Source: an uncultured Hungatella sp.
Lineage (GTDB): Bacteria > Bacillota > Clostridia > Lachnospirales > Lachnospiraceae
NCBI GenBank assembly: GCA_959018155.1
Contig: CAUEKH010000092.1
Coordinates: 1 to 8,373 of the forward strand
Length of the DNA: 8,373 bases
Direction of reading: 5' to 3'
In this document: positions 1-6,901 of the stretch, piece by piece
How the letters are laid out: each line of letters starts with the position of its first letter
Numbering within the stretch: position 1 is the stretch's first letter
The notes under the pieces: model-generated
Databases searched by the model: none
What the model saw: only the letters and a program-made list of their open reading frames with translations
What the model was told of the DNA's origin: nothing
Program-made: the position numbers and the translations under genes

Positions 1-837
1 ATCAAAGACCCGTATATCTATAAACCAGATTCCCTGATGCTGGATCTGGAGGATGCGGTGGCTGAAAATCAGAAGGACGCGGCCAGATTTTCTCTCTTTC
101 ATGCGCTAAAGTCGATTGATTACAGAGGGTGCGAGCGGGTCGTCAGAATAAATGCCTTAGATACCCCTTACTGGAGAGAGGACATCCGGTGCGCTGTGGC
201 AGGCGGCTGTGATGCGATTCGTCTGCCAAAGACAGAGAGTGGAAGAGAGATAAAAGTGGTGGAGGCCGCTGTCGAAGAAGCGGAGAAGGAGTTTGATATT
301 CCGGCGGGGCGTGTACTGATTATGGCGGCGATTGAATCGGCGAGGGGCGTGATGAATACCCTGGAAATCTGTGAAGCGTCCGACCGTCTATTCGGGGTTG
401 CTCTCTCGGGTGGCGACTATACCAAGGACCTTCAGACCCGCATCACCGGAACGGGAATCGAACTGATGGGGGCCAGGCAGAATATGGTGATTGCGGCCAG
501 GGCGGCTAAAGTTCAGTGTTTCGATACTGTTTACACGGATCTCGATAATATGGAGGGGCTGCGCGCAGATGTGGAGACGATTCATCTGATGGGATTTGAC
601 GGCAAATCCGTCATTAATCCGAGGCAGATTCCCATTGTCCATCAGGTATTTACCCCATCCCGGGATGACATTATTTTTGCGGAGAAGGTGGTTCGGGAAA
701 TTGAGGAGAAAAGGGCGCAGGGAATCGGTGTGTTTACCGTAGATGGGAAGATGATCGATGTCGCATTTTATGACGGGGCAAAACGTACGCTGGATTTGGC
801 TGAGGCTTCCGGTATTTACAGGAGGATGAGAGGATGA
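1..837 (+). CDS. citE: Citrate lyase beta subunit CitE (5' end outside window)
   Basis: This is the citryl-ACP lyase subunit (EC 4.1.3.34), which cleaves citryl-S-ACP into oxaloacetate and acetyl-S-ACP within the cytoplasmic citrate lyase complex. The frame is open from base 1 to a TGA at 835-837, giving 278 visible residues. By recalled comparison with E. coli CitE, about 20-25 N-terminal residues lie upstream; the first in-frame ATG (37) is internal and not the start. Recognisable HpcH/HpaI-type TIM-barrel segments are MLDLEDAV near the beginning, VRINALDT, IRLPKTES, AAIES (Glu at visible residue 112), GGDY (Asp at 139), FDTVYTDLDN and GFDGKSVINPRQI. The Glu and Asp match the usual Mg2+ ligands. 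The residue before the Asp is Gly, where E. coli CitE has Glu. The gene overlaps citF by ATGA, so the two are probably translationally coupled. Identification is firm. Confidence 0.96.
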   Translation: MKDPYIYKPDSLMLDLEDAVAENQKDAARFSLFHALKSIDYRGCERVVRINALDTPYWREDIRCAVAGGCDAIRLPKTESGREIKVVEAAVEEAEKEFDIPAGRVLIMAAIESARGVMNTLEICEASDRLFGVALSGGDYTKDLQTRITGTGIELMGARQNMVIAARAAKVQCFDTVYTDLDNMEGLRADVETIHLMGFDGKSVINPRQIPIVHQVFTPSRDDIIFAEKVVREIEEKRAQGIGVFTVDGKMIDVAFYDGAKRTLDLAEASGIYRRMRG

Positions 838-2396
838 TCAACGCAGTCGGACGGGAAATTCCGGATGAGATCCTTGAATTGACAGGAAAAGAGGTCTTTC
901 ACGGAAATCATTATTTTGACGGATATGAGTATAAGAAGGATGGACCGAGGACGAAGTGCGTCATCAATTCCAACGGCAGCAAGGTGGTGGAAAGCATTCA
1001 TGAGGCCCTGGTGAAATGTAAGATAAGGGACGGGATGACACTGGGATTTCACCATCACTTCCGGGATGGCGATTACGTGGTAAATATGGTGATGGAAGAA
1101 ATCCACAAAATGGGAATTAAAGATATCACCATCTGCGCCAGCTCGCTGGGCAAAGCCCACGATCGGCTGGTGGAGTTTATTGAGGATGGAACGATTACAG
1201 GGATTCAGTCTTCCGGTGTGCGCGGGGAGATTGGCAGAGCCATCTCGCAGGGAAAACTGAAAGGGCTGGCGATCATGCGATCCCACGGCGGAAGAGTGCG
1301 GGCCATTGAGACGGGAGAGGTCCGGATTGATATTTCCTTTATCGGAGCGCCTACGTGTGATGACTATGGCAATTGCAGGGGAATCGGAGGCAAGTCGGAC
1401 TGTGGCGTTCTCTCTTATTCTATGGTGGATGGGGATTACGCGGACAAGGTGGTAGCTATTACGGACTGCCTCGTTCCTTTTCCCAATTTCCCGGCTCATA
1501 TCTCCATGACAAAGGTGGACTATGTGGTTGTGGTGGACGAGATCGGTGATACGAAAAAGATTGCCACAGGAGCGGCAAAGCCCACGACAGACATGCGTAA
1601 ACTGATTATGGCGGATTACTGTACTCAATTTGTGACACACACGCCGTATTTTAAAAACGGGTTTTCATACCAGACCGGTGTCGGGGGCGCTTCGATTGCG
1701 TCGACGATTTCTCTTGCAAAGGTGATGAAGGAGAGAAATATCAGGATGAGATTCGGCGTGGGCGGGCTTACAAAACCCATGTGCGAACTGCTGGTCAATG
1801 GTCAGGTGGATGCGCTTCTGGACACGCAGGACTTTGATCAGGAGGCGGTTGCTTCGGTGAAGGATCTTCATCATTTCAGAATCAGCGCGGGAGAATACGC
1901 CGATCCCTTTAATAAGGGGGCTGTGGTTAATAAGCTGGATTTTGTGATACTGGCGGCTCTTGAGGTGGATATCCATTTTAACTGTAATGTGGTGGTGGAT
2001 TCTGAGGGAATGATTACCGGCGCCCAGGGAGGCCATCCGGATACGGCGGCAGGGGCAAAATGTACGATTGTGCTTACGCCGCTGGTGCAGGGCAGGATCC
2101 CGGCGGTGTGCACAGAGGTCACAACCGTGACGACGCCGGGGGAATCGGTGGATGTGGTTATCACGGAGTATGGAACCGCAATCAATCCGAGGCGGCAGGA
2201 TCTGATAGAGTGTATGAAGGAGGTGGATCTTCCGTTCTATACTATTGAGGAACTGCGCGATATGGCGTATAAGATTACCGGGGAGCCGCAGAGGGTTGAG
2301 TTTGAGGATCAGGTGGTCGGGATTATAGAGAGCAGAGACGGGACAATCATGGATGTGGTGCGCAAGGTGAAGCCGTTTGCGTTTGACGAAACGTGA
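834..2396 (+). CDS. citF: Citrate lyase alpha subunit CitF (citrate:acetyl-ACP transferase)
   Basis: CitF (EC 2.8.3.10) exchanges the acetyl group on the acyl carrier subunit for citrate, forming citryl-S-ACP, which CitE then cleaves. The 520-residue product is close to the roughly 510 residues of E. coli CitF. The ATG at 834 overlaps the citE stop and has an AGGAGG ribosome binding site at 820-825 with 8 bases between. Family hallmarks are an N-terminal segment reading LGFHHHFRDGDYVVNMVM, a central GGKSDCGVLSYSMVDGDYAD stretch, the CoA-transferase-like GAQGGHPD (residues 396-403) and a C-terminal VVITEYGTAINPRR. The length is full and no frame break is seen. It sits in the usual citE-citF order. 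No hydrophobic segment or signal peptide is apparent, as expected for a cytoplasmic complex. Confidence 0.97.
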   Translation: MINAVGREIPDEILELTGKEVFHGNHYFDGYEYKKDGPRTKCVINSNGSKVVESIHEALVKCKIRDGMTLGFHHHFRDGDYVVNMVMEEIHKMGIKDITICASSLGKAHDRLVEFIEDGTITGIQSSGVRGEIGRAISQGKLKGLAIMRSHGGRVRAIETGEVRIDISFIGAPTCDDYGNCRGIGGKSDCGVLSYSMVDGDYADKVVAITDCLVPFPNFPAHISMTKVDYVVVVDEIGDTKKIATGAAKPTTDMRKLIMADYCTQFVTHTPYFKNGFSYQTGVGGASIASTISLAKVMKERNIRMRFGVGGLTKPMCELLVNGQVDALLDTQDFDQEAVASVKDLHHFRISAGEYADPFNKGAVVNKLDFVILAALEVDIHFNCNVVVDSEGMITGAQGGHPDTAAGAKCTIVLTPLVQGRIPAVCTEVTTVTTPGESVDVVITEYGTAINPRRQDLIECMKEVDLPFYTIEELRDMAYKITGEPQRVEFEDQVVGIIESRDGTIMDVVRKVKPFAFDET

Positions 2397-2419
2397 CTGA
2401 AACGTCTTTGTACAGCCAC

Positions 2420-2428
2420 GGAGGGGAG
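2420..2428 (+). promoter_or_regulatory. Ribosome binding site that favours the GTG start of citX
   Basis: The purine run GGAGGGGAG lies 6 bases upstream of a GTG at 2435, which is ideal Shine-Dalgarno spacing. The alternative GTG at 2393, overlapping the citF stop, has no purine-rich site upstream. The ATG at 2444 would be 15 bases from the site, which is too far. Translation from 2435 is therefore the best choice. Confidence 0.6.
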
Positions 2429-2434
2429 CTTTTT

Positions 2435-2950
2435 GTGGAAGGCATGGAGGTAACACTGGAAAATGTGATGCAGTTTCGGGAGAAGAAAGCAGCAATTCAG
2501 GACTGGCTGATAAGTGGCAATACAGACAGAATCGTGGTCGCTCTGGGAATGAATATACCTGGAACTGTAAAAACCGGTCCGGCCGTCTATCGGGCTTTTT
2601 TGGAGGGTATGAGAGTACTGGAGGAGGTTTTCCGGAAAAAGAAGGGAACTGTGCATTTTGAGGCTGTGCTCAGAGAGGCGGCAGGATATGCGGCTGTCTG
2701 TCAGGTGGAAGGAATTCCCGCAAAAGTGATGAAAAAGTGCGCGGTGGAGATTGAAGAAACGCATAGATGGGGACGGATTTTTGACATTGATGTTATAGAT
2801 GAAAATGGCGCCTTGCTTACGAGGGAGGAGGTGGGAGGAAACGCGAGAAAGTGTATCTTATGCGGCAGAGATGCCAAAGTCTGTGGAAGAAGCCGGACAC
2901 ACACAGCCAGAGAACTGTATGAAAAGGTGCTGGAAATCATGGAGAAGTGA
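2435..2950 (+). CDS. citX: Apo-citrate lyase phosphoribosyl-dephospho-CoA transferase CitX
   Basis: CitX (EC 2.7.7.61) transfers the 2'-(5''-phosphoribosyl)-3'-dephospho-CoA group from the triphosphate precursor made by CitG onto a serine of apo-CitD. The segment HRWGRIFDIDV (GR at 113-114, Asp 117 and Asp 119 from the GTG at 2435) matches the conserved nucleotidyltransferase-like motif of CitX and MdcG-type enzymes. It is followed by RKCILCGRDAKVCGRSRTH, whose Cys spacing and Thr-His match E. coli CitX. The product is 171 residues from this start, or 185 from the GTG at 2393 that overlaps the citF stop; E. coli CitX is about 183. The GTG at 2435 is chosen because it alone has a well-placed ribosome binding site. 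The open frame of the next gene, citG, runs back into this gene. Confidence 0.93.
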   Translation: MEGMEVTLENVMQFREKKAAIQDWLISGNTDRIVVALGMNIPGTVKTGPAVYRAFLEGMRVLEEVFRKKKGTVHFEAVLREAAGYAAVCQVEGIPAKVMKKCAVEIEETHRWGRIFDIDVIDENGALLTREEVGGNARKCILCGRDAKVCGRSRTHTARELYEKVLEIMEK

Positions 2951-3863
2951 CCGGACGAACGAAAGAGGCGGAGCAGACAGTCAGGGAGAGGGAAAACAGC
3001 CGGACCCATGGAATAGAGCGGATCAAATCGGAACGATGGCATATCTGGCATTGATTGAGGAGGTGGCTGCGACGCCAAAACCAGGACTGGTAGACCGATA
3101 TTCGTCAGGCGCTCACAGTGATATGGATATCCGCACTTTTGAAAGAAGCGCAAAGGCGCTGCTGCCATATTTTATTAAGATGGCAGTGGCAGGATGTGAA
3201 TCCCCGGGAAATCCGGAAGTCCTTTTTTCAGAACTTCGCCAAACCGGAATTTTGGCCGAACAGGCAATGCTTCGCGCCACGGGGGGAATTAATACCCACA
3301 GGGGAGCGATTTTTACGCTGGGAATTTTATGTGGGGCGGCGGGGCGCTGCATCAGAGAATCGGGGAAGGTAAAACTGCAGTCATTGATTGATACAGAACT
3401 TCAGATGACCAGAAGAATATTGATGGAAGAGATTGAAATGATACAGGAACGGGAAGCGGTTTCAAATGGTGAAAAGAATATTCAAAGATACGGCAGAACC
3501 GGGATCCGAGGTGAGGCGGCCAGAGGATATCCTTCTATTACAGGAATTGGACTTCCCATTCTCCTGGCTGGGGTGCGTTCCGGAAAGGAATGGAATCTTG
3601 TAAAAATCCAGACCTTATTTTCCCTGATGAGCAGGGTGGACGACTCGAATATTATAAAACGACACAACCCCCAAGTGCTTTCCATGGTGCAGAAGGAGGC
3701 AGAAGAATTTTTGAAAGCTGGAGGCGCGTACGCCCCGGACGCCATGGAAAGGCTGATACAGATGGATCGTGATTATACGAGAAGGAATATCAGCGCCGGA
3801 GGCTGTGCGGATTTACTGGCGGCCTCCATCTTTATTTACAGGATTACCGGAGGGGTGGCATGA
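2919..3863 (+). CDS. citG: Triphosphoribosyl-dephospho-CoA synthase CitG (start uncertain)
   Basis: CitG (EC 2.4.2.52) makes 2'-(5''-triphosphoribosyl)-3'-dephospho-CoA from ATP and dephospho-CoA, the precursor of the citrate lyase prosthetic group. Numbered from ATG 2919, the family motifs are TPKPGLVDR (52-60), INTHRGAIFTLG around 124-135, GIRGEAARGYP (195-205), DDSNIIKRH around 241-249 and ISAGGCADLL (291-300). These align along the length of E. coli CitG as recalled (about 292 residues). The start is a real problem. ATG 3036 lies within the first conserved helix and lacks a clear ribosome binding site, while ATG 2919 lies inside citX with only a weak purine stretch. There is no usable start codon between them. 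The residues between are hydrophilic and linker-like. The stop codon overlaps the citC start as ATGA. Function is firm; the 5' end is not. Confidence 0.92.
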   Translation: MKRCWKSWRSDRTNERGGADSQGEGKQPDPWNRADQIGTMAYLALIEEVAATPKPGLVDRYSSGAHSDMDIRTFERSAKALLPYFIKMAVAGCESPGNPEVLFSELRQTGILAEQAMLRATGGINTHRGAIFTLGILCGAAGRCIRESGKVKLQSLIDTELQMTRRILMEEIEMIQEREAVSNGEKNIQRYGRTGIRGEAARGYPSITGIGLPILLAGVRSGKEWNLVKIQTLFSLMSRVDDSNIIKRHNPQVLSMVQKEAEEFLKAGGAYAPDAMERLIQMDRDYTRRNISAGGCADLLAASIFIYRITGGVA

Positions 3864-4867
3864 TTGTTGAGGGGGGTCCCTTTGAGGGGGAGTTTCTGGC
3901 GAAAATGAAGGAATTTCTGTCGGACCACGGATTGCGGTATGCCCCGGGGATTGAGTACTCTGTGTGCATGACTGATTCAGACGGCAGGATCATTGCTGCC
4001 GGTTCGGTGGAAGAGAACGTGATAAAATGTGTTGCCGTGGATTCATCATGTCAGGGCCTCGGGATTTCAAACCAGATTCTGACAGCGCTGATTTCTTATG
4101 AGTTTCAAAGAGGCCGCTCTCATCTGTTCCTATACACGAGACCGGAAAATGAAGAACTGTTTTTCCGTTTGGGTTTTTATCCTGTATTGAAAACGGAAGA
4201 GATCCTGCTGATGGAAAACTGGAAAGACGGTTTCAGACGGTTTGCAGACGGATTGGAACGGGAAACCCCGGAAGAAGCGAAAAAGAAGGATCTGCTGATC
4301 GGGGCAGTGGTTGCAAACTGCAATCCTTTTACGAAAGGCCACCGCTATCTCCTGGAAAAGGCTGTAAAAAAATGTGATTATCTGCATCTCTTTTTACTGG
4401 ATGATCCCAGAACGTATTTTTCCCCGGAGGAAAGATACCAGATGGCTGCAGAGAACTGCCGCGATTTAGAACAGGTGATAATCCATAAAGGCTCGGAATA
4501 CGTTGTCTCTGCTGCCACATTTCCCACATATTTTCTGAAAGATAAGAGTAAGGCGGCAAAGGCCAACTGCCGGCTGGATTTAGAACTGTTTGCAAGGCTG
4601 ATTGCCCCTAAGCTGCAGATACAGGTGCGTTTTGTGGGGACGGAACCTGTCTGTGAAGTGACCCATTCTTATAACTGTATGATGAAAGAACTCCTTCCAT
4701 CTTACGGAATCCGGGTAGAAGAACTGGAGCGTCTGAAAATCCACGGGGTGCCGGTCAGCGCATCTGATGTGAGGGCTTTTATCAGTTGCGGCAGGGCGGC
4801 AGAGGCGCGGGAACTGGTTTTGGACGGAACATGGCCGTATGTGGAGAGGAAGATGGAAAAGGCGTGA
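3860..4867 (+). CDS. citC: [Citrate (pro-3S)-lyase] ligase CitC
   Basis: CitC (EC 6.2.1.22) uses ATP and acetate to acetylate the prosthetic-group thiol on CitD, turning inactive HS-citrate lyase into the active form. The 335-residue product has two parts. Residues about 30-115 resemble a GNAT acyltransferase fold, with CQGLGISNQI (64-73) as the acyl-CoA-loop-like segment. From about 146 there is a nucleotidyltransferase domain with NPFTKGHRYLLE (TKGH at 158-161, the (H/T)xGH nucleotide-binding motif), FSPEERYQM (187-195), RFVGTEP (257-263) and VSASDVR (299-305, the ISSTxxR-like motif). E. coli CitC is about 350 residues. ATG 3860 overlaps the citG stop and has GGAGG at 3850-3854. In enterobacterial operons citC comes first; here it is last, and its final codons form part of the terminator hairpin. 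Confidence 0.96.
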   Translation: MIVEGGPFEGEFLAKMKEFLSDHGLRYAPGIEYSVCMTDSDGRIIAAGSVEENVIKCVAVDSSCQGLGISNQILTALISYEFQRGRSHLFLYTRPENEELFFRLGFYPVLKTEEILLMENWKDGFRRFADGLERETPEEAKKKDLLIGAVVANCNPFTKGHRYLLEKAVKKCDYLHLFLLDDPRTYFSPEERYQMAAENCRDLEQVIIHKGSEYVVSAATFPTYFLKDKSKAAKANCRLDLELFARLIAPKLQIQVRFVGTEPVCEVTHSYNCMMKELLPSYGIRVEELERLKIHGVPVSASDVRAFISCGRAAEARELVLDGTWPYVERKMEKA

Positions 4868-4904
4868 TGATTCTAAAGAATTTGTGGAATCATCATGCCT
4901 TTTT
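4857..4904. terminator. Bidirectional intrinsic terminator between citC and the convergent ATPase gene
   Basis: Bases 4861-4873 pair with 4887-4899 as a 13-bp stem (GGCGTGATGATTC against GAATCATCATGCC) with one G-U pair and a 13-base loop. A TTTTT run at 4900-4904 follows. The AAAA at 4857-4860 precedes the stem and reads as a T-run on the other strand, so the element can also stop leftward transcription from the gene ending at 4921. The stem includes the last codons and stop of citC. Confidence 0.85.
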
Positions 4905-4920
4905 ATGTCTACATATCCCG

Positions 4921-6627
4921 TTAACCAGGATTGAAGAAATGATGGACAACTTTTACCTTGCATTGTTTCCTGAAAAATGATATTCCATAATTCCAGACCT
5001 CGGTATATCCTTCTTCCGGAAGCCAGGAATCATAACCGAGTTCTTCTATTTGGCGAAGCGCCATATCGCAGGCGGCATCCATTCCTTTATATGTCTCAGC
5101 TACTTTTAATTCCAGTATGACGGGTGTAACAGTGACATCGAGGCTGCGGATGATAATATCTAAACGGCCATTTCCGCTTTCGCGGTTCGATTTGACCAGA
5201 CAGCCGTCCAGATTTCCAAGAATTCCCATCATAAAACCATGGTAAAATGCCTCCTGGCTATCCATATAACTGATACTTTCCTGTAACAGCTTTGATAACT
5301 CAGTCTGGAACAGTCCGGACTCTCCATTTAAGATGGACTGATATAATGGGGTAAGATCTTTTGCCTTAACTTTATCATGGAACCATTTAATTATTGTGTT
5401 TTTGTAAATATATTTGACCTCCATGTTAGGAATCGTCAGCGTTATATATTGGGTTCCTGAGTCAATCTGACGGGAGGACTGTTTTAAATAACCTGTAAAA
5501 AAGAGAAAATTCCATAAGTTATCTTCAGAATCAAAGACGCTGTCATATGTGATGTCCTCATGGATGGCTTTCGTTATTGTACCTCCGGCCAGGAGTTCCT
5601 CTAATTCTGCTTTGAGTGAAAGGTCGGCACGTTCCACCAGACTTTTTACAATGCTGTTGGAACTGGTATTGGCCCAGTAAGGCGCCGGATATTCCCCGGG
5701 ATAAGCTGTCAGTGCTTTCACATAATTGGCCACACTCCACGGATTATATACCTCTGTATTACCAAACAGGTATCCATCATACCATTCCTTAATGATAGCC
5801 TGTTTGTCGGATAAGTGATAGTATCCCAGCATCTGATCTACTTCTGCCTGTGTAAATCCAAAGTGCTCCTCATAGGTTCTGCTTAGTATTGAGATCATCT
5901 CCAGGTTATTTAAACCTGCAAAAATGGATTCTTTCGTAATTCTTAAACAACCGGTGACAACGGAGAATTCCAGGCAGGGATTTGTCTTTAGCGCGGATTC
6001 AAATAATGAGCGAATGAAATCTATCATTTCATTATAAAATCCTTTGAAATAGGAGTTCTCTAAGGGAACATCGTATTCATCAATCAGAATGATTACTTTA
6101 TGCTGCCAGTGCTGATACAGGCATTCAGATAGAAAACGGATTGATGTGATAAAGTCCTGGCGACTTCCGCGCAGATTCATAATAGCCTCAAATCTTCGTT
6201 TCTGTTCCGGTGTTTTTAAGGAGACTCTAACAGAGTCATGACGCAGATATTCACGACTGATTTCTTCCTTCAGATAACCGTAGGCTAAATCCCAACTCGG
6301 CTGTTTTGCTGATTTAAGCGAAAGGCTGATAACCGGGTATTCCATCATTTCCTGAACATAGCGTTTCCCCTGATCCATAATTGCCAGCCCTTTAAATAGT
6401 GAAAGTCGTTCCTTTTCTTCTGCCGGGTTTTCTGCTTTTTCAAAATAATACCGCAGCATACTGATACCGAGTGTTTTTCCAAATCTTCTGGGCCGGGTAA
6501 ACAGATTTACCTCTCCCTTTTTATCAAGCAGTTCTTTAATCAGCAGTGTTTTATCTACATAGTAATATCCGTTCGTTATCAATTTTTCAAAATCGTCGAT
6601 ACCGACAGGCAGCGGTTTCTGTGGCAT
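4921..6627 (-). CDS. AAA-ATPase-like / PD-(D/E)XK nuclease-like protein (DUF1703 type)
   Basis: This 568-residue protein belongs to the widespread two-part family with an AAA-ATPase-like N-terminal region and a PD-(D/E)XK nuclease-like C-terminal region. Its biological role is not established. The N-terminus reads LPVGIDDFEKLI followed by YYYVDKTLLIKELL, typical of the family. A Walker A-like loop TRPRRFGKT is at 44-52 and a Walker B-like strand VIILIDEYD at 178-186. The motif VVTGCLRITKESIFAGLNN begins at 223. The C-terminal nuclease-like motif is GRLD (Asp 490), then ILELK (Glu 506, Lys 508), then Gln 526 in ALRQIEE. All the core residues are present, so it may be active. ATG 6627 is preceded by GAGGAG (complement of 6633-6638) five bases upstream. 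It is convergent to citC and divergent from the rhamnosidase gene, and is visibly more A+T-rich than the cit genes, which suggests separate acquisition. Members often occur in many copies per genome. Confidence 0.88.
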   Translation of the reverse strand: MPQKPLPVGIDDFEKLITNGYYYVDKTLLIKELLDKKGEVNLFTRPRRFGKTLGISMLRYYFEKAENPAEEKERLSLFKGLAIMDQGKRYVQEMMEYPVISLSLKSAKQPSWDLAYGYLKEEISREYLRHDSVRVSLKTPEQKRRFEAIMNLRGSRQDFITSIRFLSECLYQHWQHKVIILIDEYDVPLENSYFKGFYNEMIDFIRSLFESALKTNPCLEFSVVTGCLRITKESIFAGLNNLEMISILSRTYEEHFGFTQAEVDQMLGYYHLSDKQAIIKEWYDGYLFGNTEVYNPWSVANYVKALTAYPGEYPAPYWANTSSNSIVKSLVERADLSLKAELEELLAGGTITKAIHEDITYDSVFDSEDNLWNFLFFTGYLKQSSRQIDSGTQYITLTIPNMEVKYIYKNTIIKWFHDKVKAKDLTPLYQSILNGESGLFQTELSKLLQESISYMDSQEAFYHGFMMGILGNLDGCLVKSNRESGNGRLDIIIRSLDVTVTPVILELKVAETYKGMDAACDMALRQIEELGYDSWLPEEGYTEVWNYGISFFRKQCKVKVVHHFFNPG

Positions 6628-6659
6628 AGTTTCTCCTCTTCCTTATTATCTTTAAGAAA

Positions 6660-6688
6660 ATTATACCCGTTTGTGTCAGGAAATACAA
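6660..6688 (-). promoter_or_regulatory. Candidate promoter of the ATPase gene
   Basis: On the minus strand a perfect TATAAT (+ strand 6660-6665) is preceded, after a 17-base spacer, by TTGTAT (+ strand 6683-6688), a weak -35 that matches only the TTG of the consensus. Transcription would begin about 25 bases before the ATG at 6627, leaving a short leader that contains the GAGGAG site. The -10 is convincing; the -35 is weak. Confidence 0.5.
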
Positions 6689-6736
6689 GCTAAAACCGTG
6701 GACGCAGGAACTGCCTTGTCTTACAGACATCATGCA

Positions 6737-6793
6737 GTGTAAACAGTAACTCTCACAGGCCTCTTATTGTGTAAAAAGTAACATTTACAGCCC
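6737..6793 (+). repeat. Tandem 25-bp direct repeats, likely operator sites
   Basis: Two copies of a 25-bp element, 6737-6761 and 6769-6793, agree at 20 of 25 positions and share GTGTAAA, AGTAAC and ACAG cores. Their starts are 32 bp apart, close to three helical turns. TGTAAA occurs at 6738-6743 and 6770-6775 and its complement TTTACA at 6784-6789 and 6801-6806, the last being the -35 hexamer of the rightward promoter. Copies in direct orientation ending 7 bp before a -35 box fit activator sites, for example of an AraC-family regulator. That assignment is inference; no regulator gene is in the window. Confidence 0.55.
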
Positions 6794-6800
6794 GATTATT

Positions 6801-6829
6801 TTTACAATTAACAAAGAATCTGCTATACT
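6801..6829 (+). promoter_or_regulatory. Promoter of the rhamnosidase gene
   Basis: TTTACA (6801-6806) and TATACT (6824-6829) are separated by 17 bases, and a TGC immediately before the -10 gives an extended -10. Five of six bases match consensus in each box. Transcription would start near 6836, leaving a leader of about 66 bases with no obvious strong hairpin before the GGAGG at 6891-6895. Confidence 0.7.
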
Positions 6830-6901
6830 GAACCTAGAAAGAATAATTGCCATGGTACTGAAAATCCCGCATCAATACCTGGCAAAAAGCGGAGGAAAAT
6901 C

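Noticed and set aside
816..2495. Long minus-strand open frames opposite citF
   Set aside because: They lie antisense to a firmly identified gene, have His/Arg/Ser-rich products with no recognisable domain, and follow from the codon pattern of the plus-strand gene.
3008..3016. ATG-GAA-TAG mini-frame after a strong AGGGAGAGGG run (2983-2992), considered as a leader peptide or citG start
   Set aside because: It is out of frame with citG, only two codons long, and 15 bases from the purine run, too far for efficient initiation.
6717..6729. Palindrome TGTCT-TAC-AGACA in the intergenic region, considered as an operator
   Set aside because: The arms are only 5 bp with a 3-base spacer, it has no second copy, and it is poorly placed relative to either promoter; chance occurrence is likely.
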